NCBI RefSeq assembly: GCF_007859815.1
Contig: NZ_SJPH01000003.1
Coordinates: 528,369-592,368, forward strand
Reading direction: 5' to 3'
Length of the DNA: 64,000 nt
Origin: Botrimarina hoheduenensis
GTDB taxonomy: Bacteria; Planctomycetota; Planctomycetia; Pirellulales; Lacipirellulaceae
The notes beneath the pieces were generated by a model. That model saw only the letters and a program-made list of their open reading frames with translations, did not search any database and was not told where the DNA came from. How positions within the stretch are numbered: the stretch's first letter is position 1; every line of letters starts with the position of its first letter. Of the stretch, positions 56,808 through 64,000 are shown piece after piece. The translations under genes and the position numbers were made by a program.

Positions 56808-58394
56808 TTACTGATTGTGGATCGTTTTGCCGGGCCAGTCGTCCGTGCGGAACGGCGTGACCGGCAGACCCGCGGTGGTGAACAGGTTGCACACAGGGTT
56901 GTCGGCCCAGGCGTAGCGGACGGCAACAGGATCAGTCACCTGGTCGCAGTGGACGCGAATCTGGTTCTTGCCGAGGATCTCCGCCGTGGCGTGACGCCAC
57001 TTTCGATCCGCTCCTGCAACGGTGAAGCCGAGCACCTCGGGTTGGTCGACCGTTCTGAGCGGTTGGTCGCAGTCCTTTAGCGTAATCACAAGCGCGTCAT
57101 CGACCCGCTCCAGGCGGTCAAAACGCGGGCTCTTATGGGCCGTTTTAAAGCCGTATTCGTTTGCCAGTGCTAGGCGGGCAAGGCGCCGCGCGACTTCCAT
57201 TTTTTTACGGGGGTGGATGTCTGCTACTTCGCCCAGGTCGATAATCACGGCCTGGCCGGTGTGGGGCTCGCGGTCGAGGGTAAGCGTCTGGGCTTCGCGT
57301 AGTTCGGCCCAATCGCTTTCGCGCGGTTCGGCGTGCATCGGCTTAAAGTCAGCGAGCTGCACCCAATAGAACGGGAAGTCGCCCTGCCCCCACGCCTCGC
57401 GCCAGCTGCGGATCATCAGCGGAAACAGCTCACGGTACTGATAGGCCCGCCCGGCGTTGTTCTCACCCTGGTACCAGATCACACCGCGGATCGGCAAAGG
57501 CATGAGCGGCGTAAGACGACTGTTGTACAAGTTGGCCGGTCGGTGCTGACCAACGAGCGGGTTATCAAGCCGGGGGCGTTGCGGTGCCGGTCGGCCCGCG
57601 GCTTTAGCGGCGGCCTGTTCCTTTTTCCACTTAGCGACCCGCACTTCGTGCTTGGCTTGTTCGCCCGCCTCGTCGTACCCGGCAACGATCTTCTCCCAAC
57701 GCTCGAGCAGCGGAGCGTAACGCGGATCCTTTTCGAGGCGATCGAGTGGGATCCATGCTTCGCAGGCCGAACCTCCCCACGCGTTGTGAATCAATCCCAC
57801 GGGAACCTTCAGGCGCTCGTGCAGTTCTAATCCAAAGTAGTACCCCACTGCCGAAAAGCCGCCGACCGTTTGTGGCGTACAAGCGACCCAGGGGGCGTCG
57901 CAACGGGTCTGCGGCGTCTGGCTCCCCGGGCTGTTGAGTGTCAGGAGGCGGATCTCCCGATGATTCGCTTTGGGGATCTCCAGGTCGGCGTTCCAGGCGT
58001 CGCGGACGTACCAGCGCATGTTCGACTGACCGCTGCACACCCAGACCTCGCCGGCGAGCACGTCGCTGAGGGTGATTTTGTTAGAACCTGTCACAACCAG
58101 ATCCCCAACAGCACCTGCCGACAACGCCTCGAGGGTCACTCTCCAGTTCCCTTGGCCATCGGCCACGGTGGACTTTTGCTGACCGGCAAGACGGACGGTC
58201 ACTTGCTCGCCGGGCGCTGCCGTGCCACCGATCGGCAAGGGCATGTCACGCTGCAAGACCATGCCGTCGGAGAACACCTCGGGCAGTTTCACCTCGGCAT
58301 GCGCGTGAGTGGCAACCAATAAAGCCACGCAGACGGCCAGCCTACGAGAGGGGCCGAACAGCGAGGCGGGGGGTGAGATCGAGGTGAGCATCAT
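56808..58394 (-). CDS. Sialate O-acetylesterase-like SGNH esterase
   Basis: A 528-residue exported protein, starting at ATG 58394 with signal peptide (SRRLAVCVALLVATHAHA). The SGNH hydrolase block I is WVCSGQSNMRWYV, with Ser as nucleophile; IWYQGENNAGRAYQYRELF and VADIHPRKKMEVARRLA supply the remaining conserved motifs, including the C-terminal His. It matches the bacterial 9-O-acetylesterase family often found in polysaccharide loci, where it removes acetyl groups from sugars such as acetylated alginate. Its start codon overlaps the upstream stop (ATGA), so it is coupled to the alginate-lyase-like gene. Confidence 0.87.
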   Translation of the reverse strand: MMLTSISPPASLFGPSRRLAVCVALLVATHAHAEVKLPEVFSDGMVLQRDMPLPIGGTAAPGEQVTVRLAGQQKSTVADGQGNWRVTLEALSAGAVGDLVVTGSNKITLSDVLAGEVWVCSGQSNMRWYVRDAWNADLEIPKANHREIRLLTLNSPGSQTPQTRCDAPWVACTPQTVGGFSAVGYYFGLELHERLKVPVGLIHNAWGGSACEAWIPLDRLEKDPRYAPLLERWEKIVAGYDEAGEQAKHEVRVAKWKKEQAAAKAAGRPAPQRPRLDNPLVGQHRPANLYNSRLTPLMPLPIRGVIWYQGENNAGRAYQYRELFPLMIRSWREAWGQGDFPFYWVQLADFKPMHAEPRESDWAELREAQTLTLDREPHTGQAVIIDLGEVADIHPRKKMEVARRLARLALANEYGFKTAHKSPRFDRLERVDDALVITLKDCDQPLRTVDQPEVLGFTVAGADRKWRHATAEILGKNQIRVHCDQVTDPVAVRYAWADNPVCNLFTTAGLPVTPFRTDDWPGKTIHNQ

Positions 58395-59659
58395 AGCGCG
58401 TCCTCTGTTGCGTAAGAAGGAAACATCAACGGCGCCAGATGTCGTTCTTGATAACGGCCCGGTGCTTTGTCGAGCAAACGCAGGTAGCGGGGGTTTTGCC
58501 ACTTTTGGGCCGCCATGATGAACAAGGTGCTCTGTGCGTCGGAGACGCTGTAGCGGTCCAGCATCGGATATGACCACGCTTTTTGTTTAGCCGGGTAAGG
58601 CGACACCCAGTCGAACGCCTTGCGGAGCGAAGCACCGCTCGGTGCCGTGTAGTTCCACAGGTCAACGCCAACGCGATCGCCAACCCGAGCGAGAGAGAAA
58701 AAAGCCTCTAGGTTGAAGAAACAATAGTGAAGCGACTGGGTTCGAGTGAGCTCTTCCGGCTGGGTTCCCTCGGGCGTGATCGATCGCGGGAACCGCTTGT
58801 CGCGCGCCTGCTCAACGATCTTTCGAGCAAGCACGGCGTCTCCGTTGAACAGCGCGATATGGCCTTCTTGAGCGGCGAACCATGTGCCGTGGTTGTTGTC
58901 AGCCTGGCGTTCTTCGGCGGCGATCGGGCTCGTGGCGAGCCACTCGGCGTATTCTCGGAACCACTCACGCAGGGCGGCCTGCTCGTCGCGGCTGAAAGCG
59001 TCCATCGCTTCGAGCAGCGTGATCGAATCGATCACCCGGATAAAATTGCGGGCGTCGAGGACGCCGGCACCCCGCCCTTCCGACCGTCCGGGCACAGCTT
59101 GACCGAAGCGGATCCGCGGCCGCATGCGGGTCGCTTCGTCGAGAAACCACACGCGAACGAGATTGGCACCGTGCTCGGCATAGCGCGAGTCGGTGTGAAC
59201 GTAGGCTCCCAGGGCGAGCGCCTCCAGGTCGTCGCAGAAGTCGGCTAAACGCACCCGATCTCCTGCGCTGAGCATCGCTCGGTTCACTTTGCCGTCGCGT
59301 CGCACATAAGGTAGTCCGTCATTCGTGTCGGGGTTGGGCCACCAGTATCGCCCGTAGCTGGCGTAGTCGTGCTTGTCGCCGCTGGGCGGGACCAGCGTCT
59401 TATCGACCACCGAGTAGGGGCCCCGCTTGAGTGCGCTGCGGGCTTTCTCGTGGACCTGTTCGAGCGATGCCGTTGTACGAGCATCCGCCTTGGGATCTCC
59501 TGCGCGCAGCCGCGCTAGATGCGCGCCGTCCCAATAGGTAGTGGCTGGAGATGCCGGCGTGGACGCGACCACTGCCACCCCGCAAATCGCGACCGCAATC
59601 GCAAGGCACCGCTGCCTTGCCGGGCGGAATTGTAGGCAAACTAAATCATTGTGGTGCAT
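58391..59659 (-). CDS. Alginate lyase-like (PL5-like) secreted enzyme
   Basis: A 422-residue exported protein from ATG 59659 (GTG 59704 is possible but would overlap the upstream gene). Signal peptide to about PASPAT. The alpha-toroid alginate lyase domain (Pfam Alginate_lyase type) shows SYGRYWWPNPDTNDGLPYV, then ADNNHGTWFAAQEGHIA with the family's NNH active-site motif, and TRTQSLHYCFFNLEAFF. It would cleave mannuronate-rich alginate by beta-elimination. Coupled to the esterase gene downstream and located 35 bp after the enolase-superfamily gene. Confidence 0.85.
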   Translation of the reverse strand: MHHNDLVCLQFRPARQRCLAIAVAICGVAVVASTPASPATTYWDGAHLARLRAGDPKADARTTASLEQVHEKARSALKRGPYSVVDKTLVPPSGDKHDYASYGRYWWPNPDTNDGLPYVRRDGKVNRAMLSAGDRVRLADFCDDLEALALGAYVHTDSRYAEHGANLVRVWFLDEATRMRPRIRFGQAVPGRSEGRGAGVLDARNFIRVIDSITLLEAMDAFSRDEQAALREWFREYAEWLATSPIAAEERQADNNHGTWFAAQEGHIALFNGDAVLARKIVEQARDKRFPRSITPEGTQPEELTRTQSLHYCFFNLEAFFSLARVGDRVGVDLWNYTAPSGASLRKAFDWVSPYPAKQKAWSYPMLDRYSVSDAQSTLFIMAAQKWQNPRYLRLLDKAPGRYQERHLAPLMFPSYATEDAL

Positions 59660-59694
59660 CGTTGTGCCTGATGGCTTGCGGGGCAGAGGTGGCG

Positions 59695-61119
59695 TTAGTC
59701 GCACTTGCCGAAAGAACTGACCGGATCGGGAAGTTCGCGCGCGGCCTCGGCCCCGGCGTAACCAAACCCCGGCCCCGTGAGCGACGACAGATCGATCTGC
59801 CCCGCACGACGGGTGTACAGACCCGGATGCACGACGGCTTCAGGGGCCGAGGCCTCGGGGTAGAACTGCATGCCGTTGGTCTCGACTCCCTTGAGCGTGG
59901 CAACGTGTGCGGCGAGCAGCACGTGCGACACCTGCGCGAGCATCGGGTTGGTCAGGTCTTGCACCATGAGTGCCATGTTGTGCTCTTGCGCCCATGCCGC
60001 GGAGAGCAGCGCGCCGGTGAGCGTCTTGCACGTCTTGAGCGCGACACCGGTCCAGCCGAGTTCGTGACCGTGGCGCACATGACGCCAATCGTGCGCGCTC
60101 TCGTCCAGTAGCAGGGGCTTGCGCCGCGCGACCTCGTGGACCTTGATCGCGTGTTTTTCCAGGTCGTACGGAAACGGTTGCTCCACATACAGCAAGCGCT
60201 CGTAAAGCGTAGGCTCTTGGGCCCGAAGGCGGTCGAGCACTTCCACCACATAGGCCGGATCGGTCACGGTGCAATTGAAGTCAGCTGTCAGATCGGTCAC
60301 ACCGCGTGGCTCGGCGACGCGCCACACATCAACCATCCGCTGGTAGTCCCATTCCGCGTCGGTCCCGCGGAGCTTGATCTTAAGGCACTTCAAACCGTCG
60401 CGTTCGATCCAGTCGCTCAGCAGAACGGGATAGCCATCGTCGGGCTCGGAGCCATCGAGGTCGGCTTCGCTGACCGGGTCGAGCCCCCCCACGAGGTGCC
60501 ACGCCGGCAGACGATCGACTCGCTGGTGCCGCAGGAAATCTGCCGGACGCTTGCCCGCCAGCGCAGGCGATTCAAGCGGTGCTGCCAAGTCCGACGCCAG
60601 GTGCTCGCTCCCGAGCAGTTCAAACACGGGCCTGCCGTGCAGCCTGCCGAAGGCGTCGTACAGCGCGAGATCGAACGGGGCATTGCAAGCCAACGCGGCC
60701 AACAGAGGCGGTGCCTGGGGCGAGTCTTGTCGCACCGCTTCCAGCCGTTCTTCGATTAACGCGCTGCCGAGCTCAAACGGGTGTCCGGCCTCGGTGGGTT
60801 CTACCCATGCTGCCGCAAGCCGTTGGCAGAGTGTCTGGAGCGCGCTCAAGCGTTGATCGTATGGCGACGGGTCGGGCCACACCCACTGCACGCTCAGTGG
60901 TGTTTCGCCCCAGCCGACGGCTGTGCGGCCGTCGCGTCCCTCGACCCGCACCATCGCGCGGGCGCATGTGACCGAGGTGAGTGTCTCGGCACCAAACTTG
61001 AGCGGTACCCGCGTTTCGATCGGCAGCAGATAGAGCCGAGCACCGACAACGCGAATATCGGTAGGCAATGCCCGTCCGCGGCGCGCAGTGAGGCCCGGCG
61101 TTGTCGCTGCGCTCTTCAT
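59695..61119 (-). CDS. Enolase-superfamily enzyme (mandelate racemase/muconate cycloisomerase type)
   Basis: A 474-residue metal-dependent enzyme from ATG 61119. The superfamily residues can be read in order: KIKLRG (Lys-x-Lys base), DLTADFNC and YVEQPF (Asp and Glu metal ligands), LLLDES (third ligand region), and GVALKTCKTL (Lys on the opposite face). It is 80-100 residues longer than usual, with extra N-terminal sequence and an insert around residue 220. Substrate is probably an acid sugar or a related compound released by the neighbouring lyases. No signal peptide, so likely cytoplasmic. Confidence 0.85.
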   Translation of the reverse strand: MKSAATTPGLTARRGRALPTDIRVVGARLYLLPIETRVPLKFGAETLTSVTCARAMVRVEGRDGRTAVGWGETPLSVQWVWPDPSPYDQRLSALQTLCQRLAAAWVEPTEAGHPFELGSALIEERLEAVRQDSPQAPPLLAALACNAPFDLALYDAFGRLHGRPVFELLGSEHLASDLAAPLESPALAGKRPADFLRHQRVDRLPAWHLVGGLDPVSEADLDGSEPDDGYPVLLSDWIERDGLKCLKIKLRGTDAEWDYQRMVDVWRVAEPRGVTDLTADFNCTVTDPAYVVEVLDRLRAQEPTLYERLLYVEQPFPYDLEKHAIKVHEVARRKPLLLDESAHDWRHVRHGHELGWTGVALKTCKTLTGALLSAAWAQEHNMALMVQDLTNPMLAQVSHVLLAAHVATLKGVETNGMQFYPEASAPEAVVHPGLYTRRAGQIDLSSLTGPGFGYAGAEAARELPDPVSSFGKCD

Positions 61120-61174
61120 CGGTGCCTCTTCTGGCGGGGAGCATTCACTCCTTGGTTGCGTCGCCCGCTTGGTG

Positions 61175-62548
61175 TCAAACGGTCCACACGCCACGCTGCT
61201 TGACGGCGAGCATTTCGTTAGCGGTCTCGGCACGCGAGCCCGTGAAGCGCTGGGCGGTGGGGTCCCAGCCGAACTTGCCGCCGAGTCGGCTTGCGATATT
61301 GCCGAGATGGCAGAGTGTCGCGCTGCGGTGTCCGATCTCGACGGGAGCGTTGGGCTCCTTCCGCGAGCGGACGCAGTCCAGAAAGTTCTGATGGTGATCG
61401 GCGTTGCTGCGGTACTGCTCGGGTACGTCGGTCAATCCCGCTTCGACTTTGATCGAGCCGGGGATTGTCACAAAGTTCCGCGCCTGATTGTCGATCCGGA
61501 TGACACCGTCTTCGCCTTCGAACAGGCAACGCACCGAGGGTTCGGCCGTCATGCTCTCGACCACCACGCCGCTGGCGTACTTGAGCCGGAAGTGCGTGTA
61601 GGTGGCCGCGTTAAAGAGGCTCCCTTCGGGCAAGAAATCGGCGTAGACCGATTCGACCTGCACGGGGCCCGTGTCGTCGGTCCCCAAACCCCACTGGGCG
61701 ATATCCAGCGAATGGGCACCAAAATTAGCGACCTGTCCGCCTGCGTAGTCGTAGTTGAAACGGAAGTTGTACAGGCAGCGGTCCTTGTGATACGGCGCTT
61801 CGGGTGCCGGGCCGAGCCAGAGGTCGTAGTCCAGTGTGTCGGGCACGGGCATCGGTTCCCAGCCCGGGCCGGGACCCACTTTGTTATGCCGACCGACGTT
61901 GGTCACCACGCGATGCACCTTGCCGATTGCTCCGCTGCGCACCAGTTCGCAAGCGCTGCGGATCACCGGGTTCGAGCGCTCGTGGCTGCCGGTTTGCAAG
62001 ATGCGGTTGTGCTTGCGGACGGACTCGGCCATGGCGATCTGCTCAGCGATCGTCAGCCCCAGCGGCTTCTCGCAGTAGATATCCTTGCCCGCTTCGGCCG
62101 CCTTGATGGTCATCACGCCGTGCCAATGGTCGGGCGTGGTGAGGACGACCGCGTCGATATCGTCACGCGAGAGGACTTCACGAAAGTCGGTGTAGGCGTC
62201 GCAGCCCTTGTAGGAGCCGCCCGGCGCTTTCTTCGCGTAGGCTTTCTCGACCATCTCGCGCGCTGGGTCGCGGCCGTAGAAGTCTTTGGGCTCTTTGTAG
62301 CCGTAGCTGCCGCGGTTGACGTCGCAAACGGCGAGCACGGTGCAGTCTTTGTTCTCGAGGAACAGCTTCAGGTTGAGCATTCCCTGATTGCCGAGGCCAA
62401 CCATGCCGAGGTTTACCCGGTTGCTCGGTGCTGTGGCACCGAAGACGCTGGCCGGGACGAAGTAGGGTGCCGCGACCGCCGTGGCTGCCGTCTTGAGAAA
62501 GGTGCGCCGATGGGGCGTGCCATTAGGGGATGGTGTTTGCTGGTTCAT
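61175..62548 (-). CDS. Tat-exported Gfo/Idh/MocA family oxidoreductase
   Basis: A 457-residue NAD(P)-dependent oxidoreductase from ATG 62548. The twin-arginine signal RRTFLKTAATAVAAPYF is at the N-terminus, so the folded enzyme is exported. The dinucleotide-binding motif MVGLGNQGMLN and the catalytic EKPLGL are intact, followed by the usual DHWHGVMTIKAAEAG segment. Common in planctomycete sugar loci; could oxidise a uronate- or inositol-like sugar. It is 55 bp upstream of the enolase-superfamily gene on the same strand. Confidence 0.92.
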   Translation of the reverse strand: MNQQTPSPNGTPHRRTFLKTAATAVAAPYFVPASVFGATAPSNRVNLGMVGLGNQGMLNLKLFLENKDCTVLAVCDVNRGSYGYKEPKDFYGRDPAREMVEKAYAKKAPGGSYKGCDAYTDFREVLSRDDIDAVVLTTPDHWHGVMTIKAAEAGKDIYCEKPLGLTIAEQIAMAESVRKHNRILQTGSHERSNPVIRSACELVRSGAIGKVHRVVTNVGRHNKVGPGPGWEPMPVPDTLDYDLWLGPAPEAPYHKDRCLYNFRFNYDYAGGQVANFGAHSLDIAQWGLGTDDTGPVQVESVYADFLPEGSLFNAATYTHFRLKYASGVVVESMTAEPSVRCLFEGEDGVIRIDNQARNFVTIPGSIKVEAGLTDVPEQYRSNADHHQNFLDCVRSRKEPNAPVEIGHRSATLCHLGNIASRLGGKFGWDPTAQRFTGSRAETANEMLAVKQRGVWTV

Positions 62549-62613
62549 GGCGGGTCGTGAGGTCAGAAGGGCGAGCGATCGGTTGAGAAGGCGAGTACGG
62601 TTACGAGGAAGCG

Positions 62614-63102
62614 CTACATGCGATCGATAAAGGGGCCCTTCTTCTTGCCCCAACTGAGTTCGATCTTGAGGTCTTCGGTCGGGCCATCGATCTGCGCGGT
62701 CAGCCCCGAGGTCGCGATGTCGGCGTACTGCTTCGGAGCGTGCCACCGAAACTTGTTGCCGCCCAGCGGTTCCGAGGCGATCACCGCGACGCGGTGCGTG
62801 CCGATAACGGCACCGTCACCCGGTTTGATGCAGGAGAGCGTGAAACGCCCTTCCTCATCGACTTGTCCGCCACACATGCGGCCGCTCTCGGGAAAGAACC
62901 GGATGATGGCGGTGGTAAGCGGTTGGCCATCGATCAGCACGACCCCCGAGGCCGGGACACGCCCGTCGGTAGGTGCACAACCGATTGAGCCGCCTAGCAG
63001 CAGGCCGCAAGCGAGTCCTGCGGATAAGCGATTCGCTAGCGATCGTAAGGCGAGAGCCTCGCATCGATTGGTTCTAGCTCGAAGCGATCGGCTCAATCCC
63101 AT
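62614..63102 (-). CDS. Small planctomycete-type lipoprotein
   Basis: A 162-residue lipoprotein from ATG 63102 (GTG 63135 also possible). The lipobox is LLLGGSIGCAP. The mature part, VPASGVVLIDGQPLTTAIIR then DEEGRFTLSCIKPGDGAVIG, is a transthyretin/carboxypeptidase-regulatory-like beta-sandwich typical of small planctomycete lipoproteins that sit next to DUF1559 genes. It overlaps the stop of the DUF1559 gene by about 10 bases, so it is coupled to it. Function unknown. Confidence 0.78.
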   Translation of the reverse strand: MGLSRSLRARTNRCEALALRSLANRLSAGLACGLLLGGSIGCAPTDGRVPASGVVLIDGQPLTTAIIRFFPESGRMCGGQVDEEGRFTLSCIKPGDGAVIGTHRVAVIASEPLGGNKFRWHAPKQYADIATSGLTAQIDGPTEDLKIELSWGKKKGPFIDRM

Positions 63103-64000
63103 TTCCAGTCGGTGCCTCTTAGAGATTTGTTGCACTCGAGCGCGGTCCCTTCGCCATCACCGCAATTGGTGGTGGCGTAGGCGTTGTATGCGACCGAGTC
63201 GATCGAGTCGGTAAGAAATTCGACGTGAGCGTCACCGAAGGCGAAGACGCCGCCGCCGGTATGCTCGCTGCCGAACGCACCGTTTACGTCGTACTTCTTA
63301 CCGTTATTGTCTTGAAAAATCGTCGCGGTGTACTGCGGCAACCCATTGCGCCAGCTGGAGTTGGGCGGCGTATTGAGCGGGTTCTCGGTGGAGCGCAGGC
63401 TGTCCAAGTGACGGAACCCGTGCGTCCAGATGTTTCTGTTGCCCGACAGATTGCCCTGCATCACTTCGCCCACGAAGGCAGTCTTCGACAGTCCGTCCGT
63501 GATCTGTCGGGTCTTACGACGCAACAGGTACAAGAACGGCCCGGTGTTAAAATGCTTCACGGGTGCCGAGCCCTCATAGCGGGGGCCGTTGATACCCGAC
63601 ACAAACGCATAAGAGCTCGTCCGGGGGATAAGCGTTTCGTCCGTGTACTCTTCGGCGAGGCCATCTCCGGAGTCGCTGGGGCAGATGAAGGCTTGCGGCC
63701 GCGCTTCGACAACCGCAACGCGTTCAGCACGATTGCGCCAGTTTCCGTTGTAGAGCCAGATCATGTCGGTCTGGCCGATGCCTGCCTGGTCGTACAGAAC
63801 CTGTTCCTCAAGGTAAGGCAGGAGCAGAACGAAACCGCTCATCAGCCCCCGCTCGTCCGTTGAGTTGGGTACCTCGTCGCAGGGAGGTGCGTAAACCGAA
63901 TCCATTTCACAGGTCAGTCGTCCTGGCGGTAACTCGTTGCGCACCGACTCGTAGTTGGCCAGCGCCAATCCGAGCTGCTTCATGTTGTTGATGCATTGCG
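63093..64000 (-). CDS. DUF1559 (pilin-like) secreted protein, partial at right edge
   Basis: The frame continues through the right edge: the last bases read QCINNMKQLGLALANYE, the segment that normally follows the prepilin-like N-terminal helix, so the start is outside the window. What is seen covers most of DUF1559: VAVVEARPQAFICPSDSGDG, ARRKTRQI-type region, and the C-terminal GGGVFAFGDAHVEFLTDSID (the H-x9-DG-like motif of this family; here FGDAHVEF). DUF1559 proteins are large pilin-like exported families in planctomycetes, function unclear. The lipoprotein gene follows and overlaps. Confidence 0.9.
   Translation of the reverse strand, partial: QCINNMKQLGLALANYESVRNELPPGRLTCEMDSVYAPPCDEVPNSTDERGLMSGFVLLLPYLEEQVLYDQAGIGQTDMIWLYNGNWRNRAERVAVVEARPQAFICPSDSGDGLAEEYTDETLIPRTSSYAFVSGINGPRYEGSAPVKHFNTGPFLYLLRRKTRQITDGLSKTAFVGEVMQGNLSGNRNIWTHGFRHLDSLRSTENPLNTPPNSSWRNGLPQYTATIFQDNNGKKYDVNGAFGSEHTGGGVFAFGDAHVEFLTDSIDSVAYNAYATTNCGDGEGTALECNKSLRGTDWKWD

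Overview
The window looks like chromosomal DNA of a high-GC planctomycete, probably from the Pirellulales group. The evidence is a DUF1559 pilin-like protein at the right edge, several PEP-CTERM secreted proteins and dockerin-like tails, a signal-peptide sulfatase plus a sulfatase-activating enzyme, large secreted HEAT/beta-propeller proteins, and a dnaA-dnaN-DUF721-gyrB block. No tRNA, rRNA, CRISPR array or intact insertion sequence was recognised by eye. Genus-level assignment is inference.

Layout. 0-1.4 kb: minus-strand FabZ-like / acyl carrier protein / FabZ-like trio; the leftmost gene runs off the window. 1.6-3.5 kb: SufU and SufS (iron-sulfur assembly). 3.7-6.1 kb: large secreted HEAT plus beta-propeller protein. 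6.1-8.6 kb: a decayed minus-strand fragment, undecaprenyl-diphosphatase (uppP) and a metallo-beta-lactamase-fold nuclease. 8.8-11.9 kb: membrane TPR protein and outer-membrane polysaccharide export protein. 11.9-14.8 kb: release-factor-like protein, PH-domain-like membrane protein, sulfatase. 15.2-20.6 kb: a TetR regulator followed by three tandem DUF1254/DUF1214 paralogues, a compact island with a clear promoter and an operator-like palindrome over the regulator start. 21-30.2 kb: hemB, a small unknown, a GH74-like/PEP-CTERM protein, adenine deaminase, three small PEP-CTERM proteins and cutA. 30.4-37.6 kb: plus-strand run argH, secreted HEAT-like protein, sigma-54 activator, HemX/CcsA-like membrane protein and hemA. 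37.6-39.4 kb: minus-strand scpB, an extremely acidic protein and a single-pass membrane protein.

39.6-46.5 kb carries an IscS/NifS cysteine desulfurase and then dnaA, dnaN, a DUF721 protein and gyrB. The 327-bp gap between dnaA and dnaN is AT-rich at its right end and holds a 16-bp perfect palindrome, so it is a candidate replication origin. 46.6-54.6 kb: formylglycine-generating enzyme, then a complete tripartite heavy-metal efflux set (outer-membrane channel, small Cys/His protein, His-rich adaptor, RND pump). 54.6-64 kb: a minus-strand polysaccharide-degradation locus with DUF1559 protein, lipoprotein, Tat-exported Gfo/Idh/MocA oxidoreductase, enolase-superfamily enzyme, alginate-lyase-like (PL5-like) protein, sialate O-acetylesterase-like enzyme and a PL6-like lyase with dockerin and PEP-CTERM tail.

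Working together: the sulfatase needs the formylglycine-generating enzyme encoded 32 kb away; hemB, hemX-like and hemA supply early tetrapyrrole synthesis; the right-hand lyase/esterase/oxidoreductase/enolase run probably degrades a uronate-containing algal polysaccharide. Start codons are often GTG or TTG and several starts are uncertain; this is noted where it matters.
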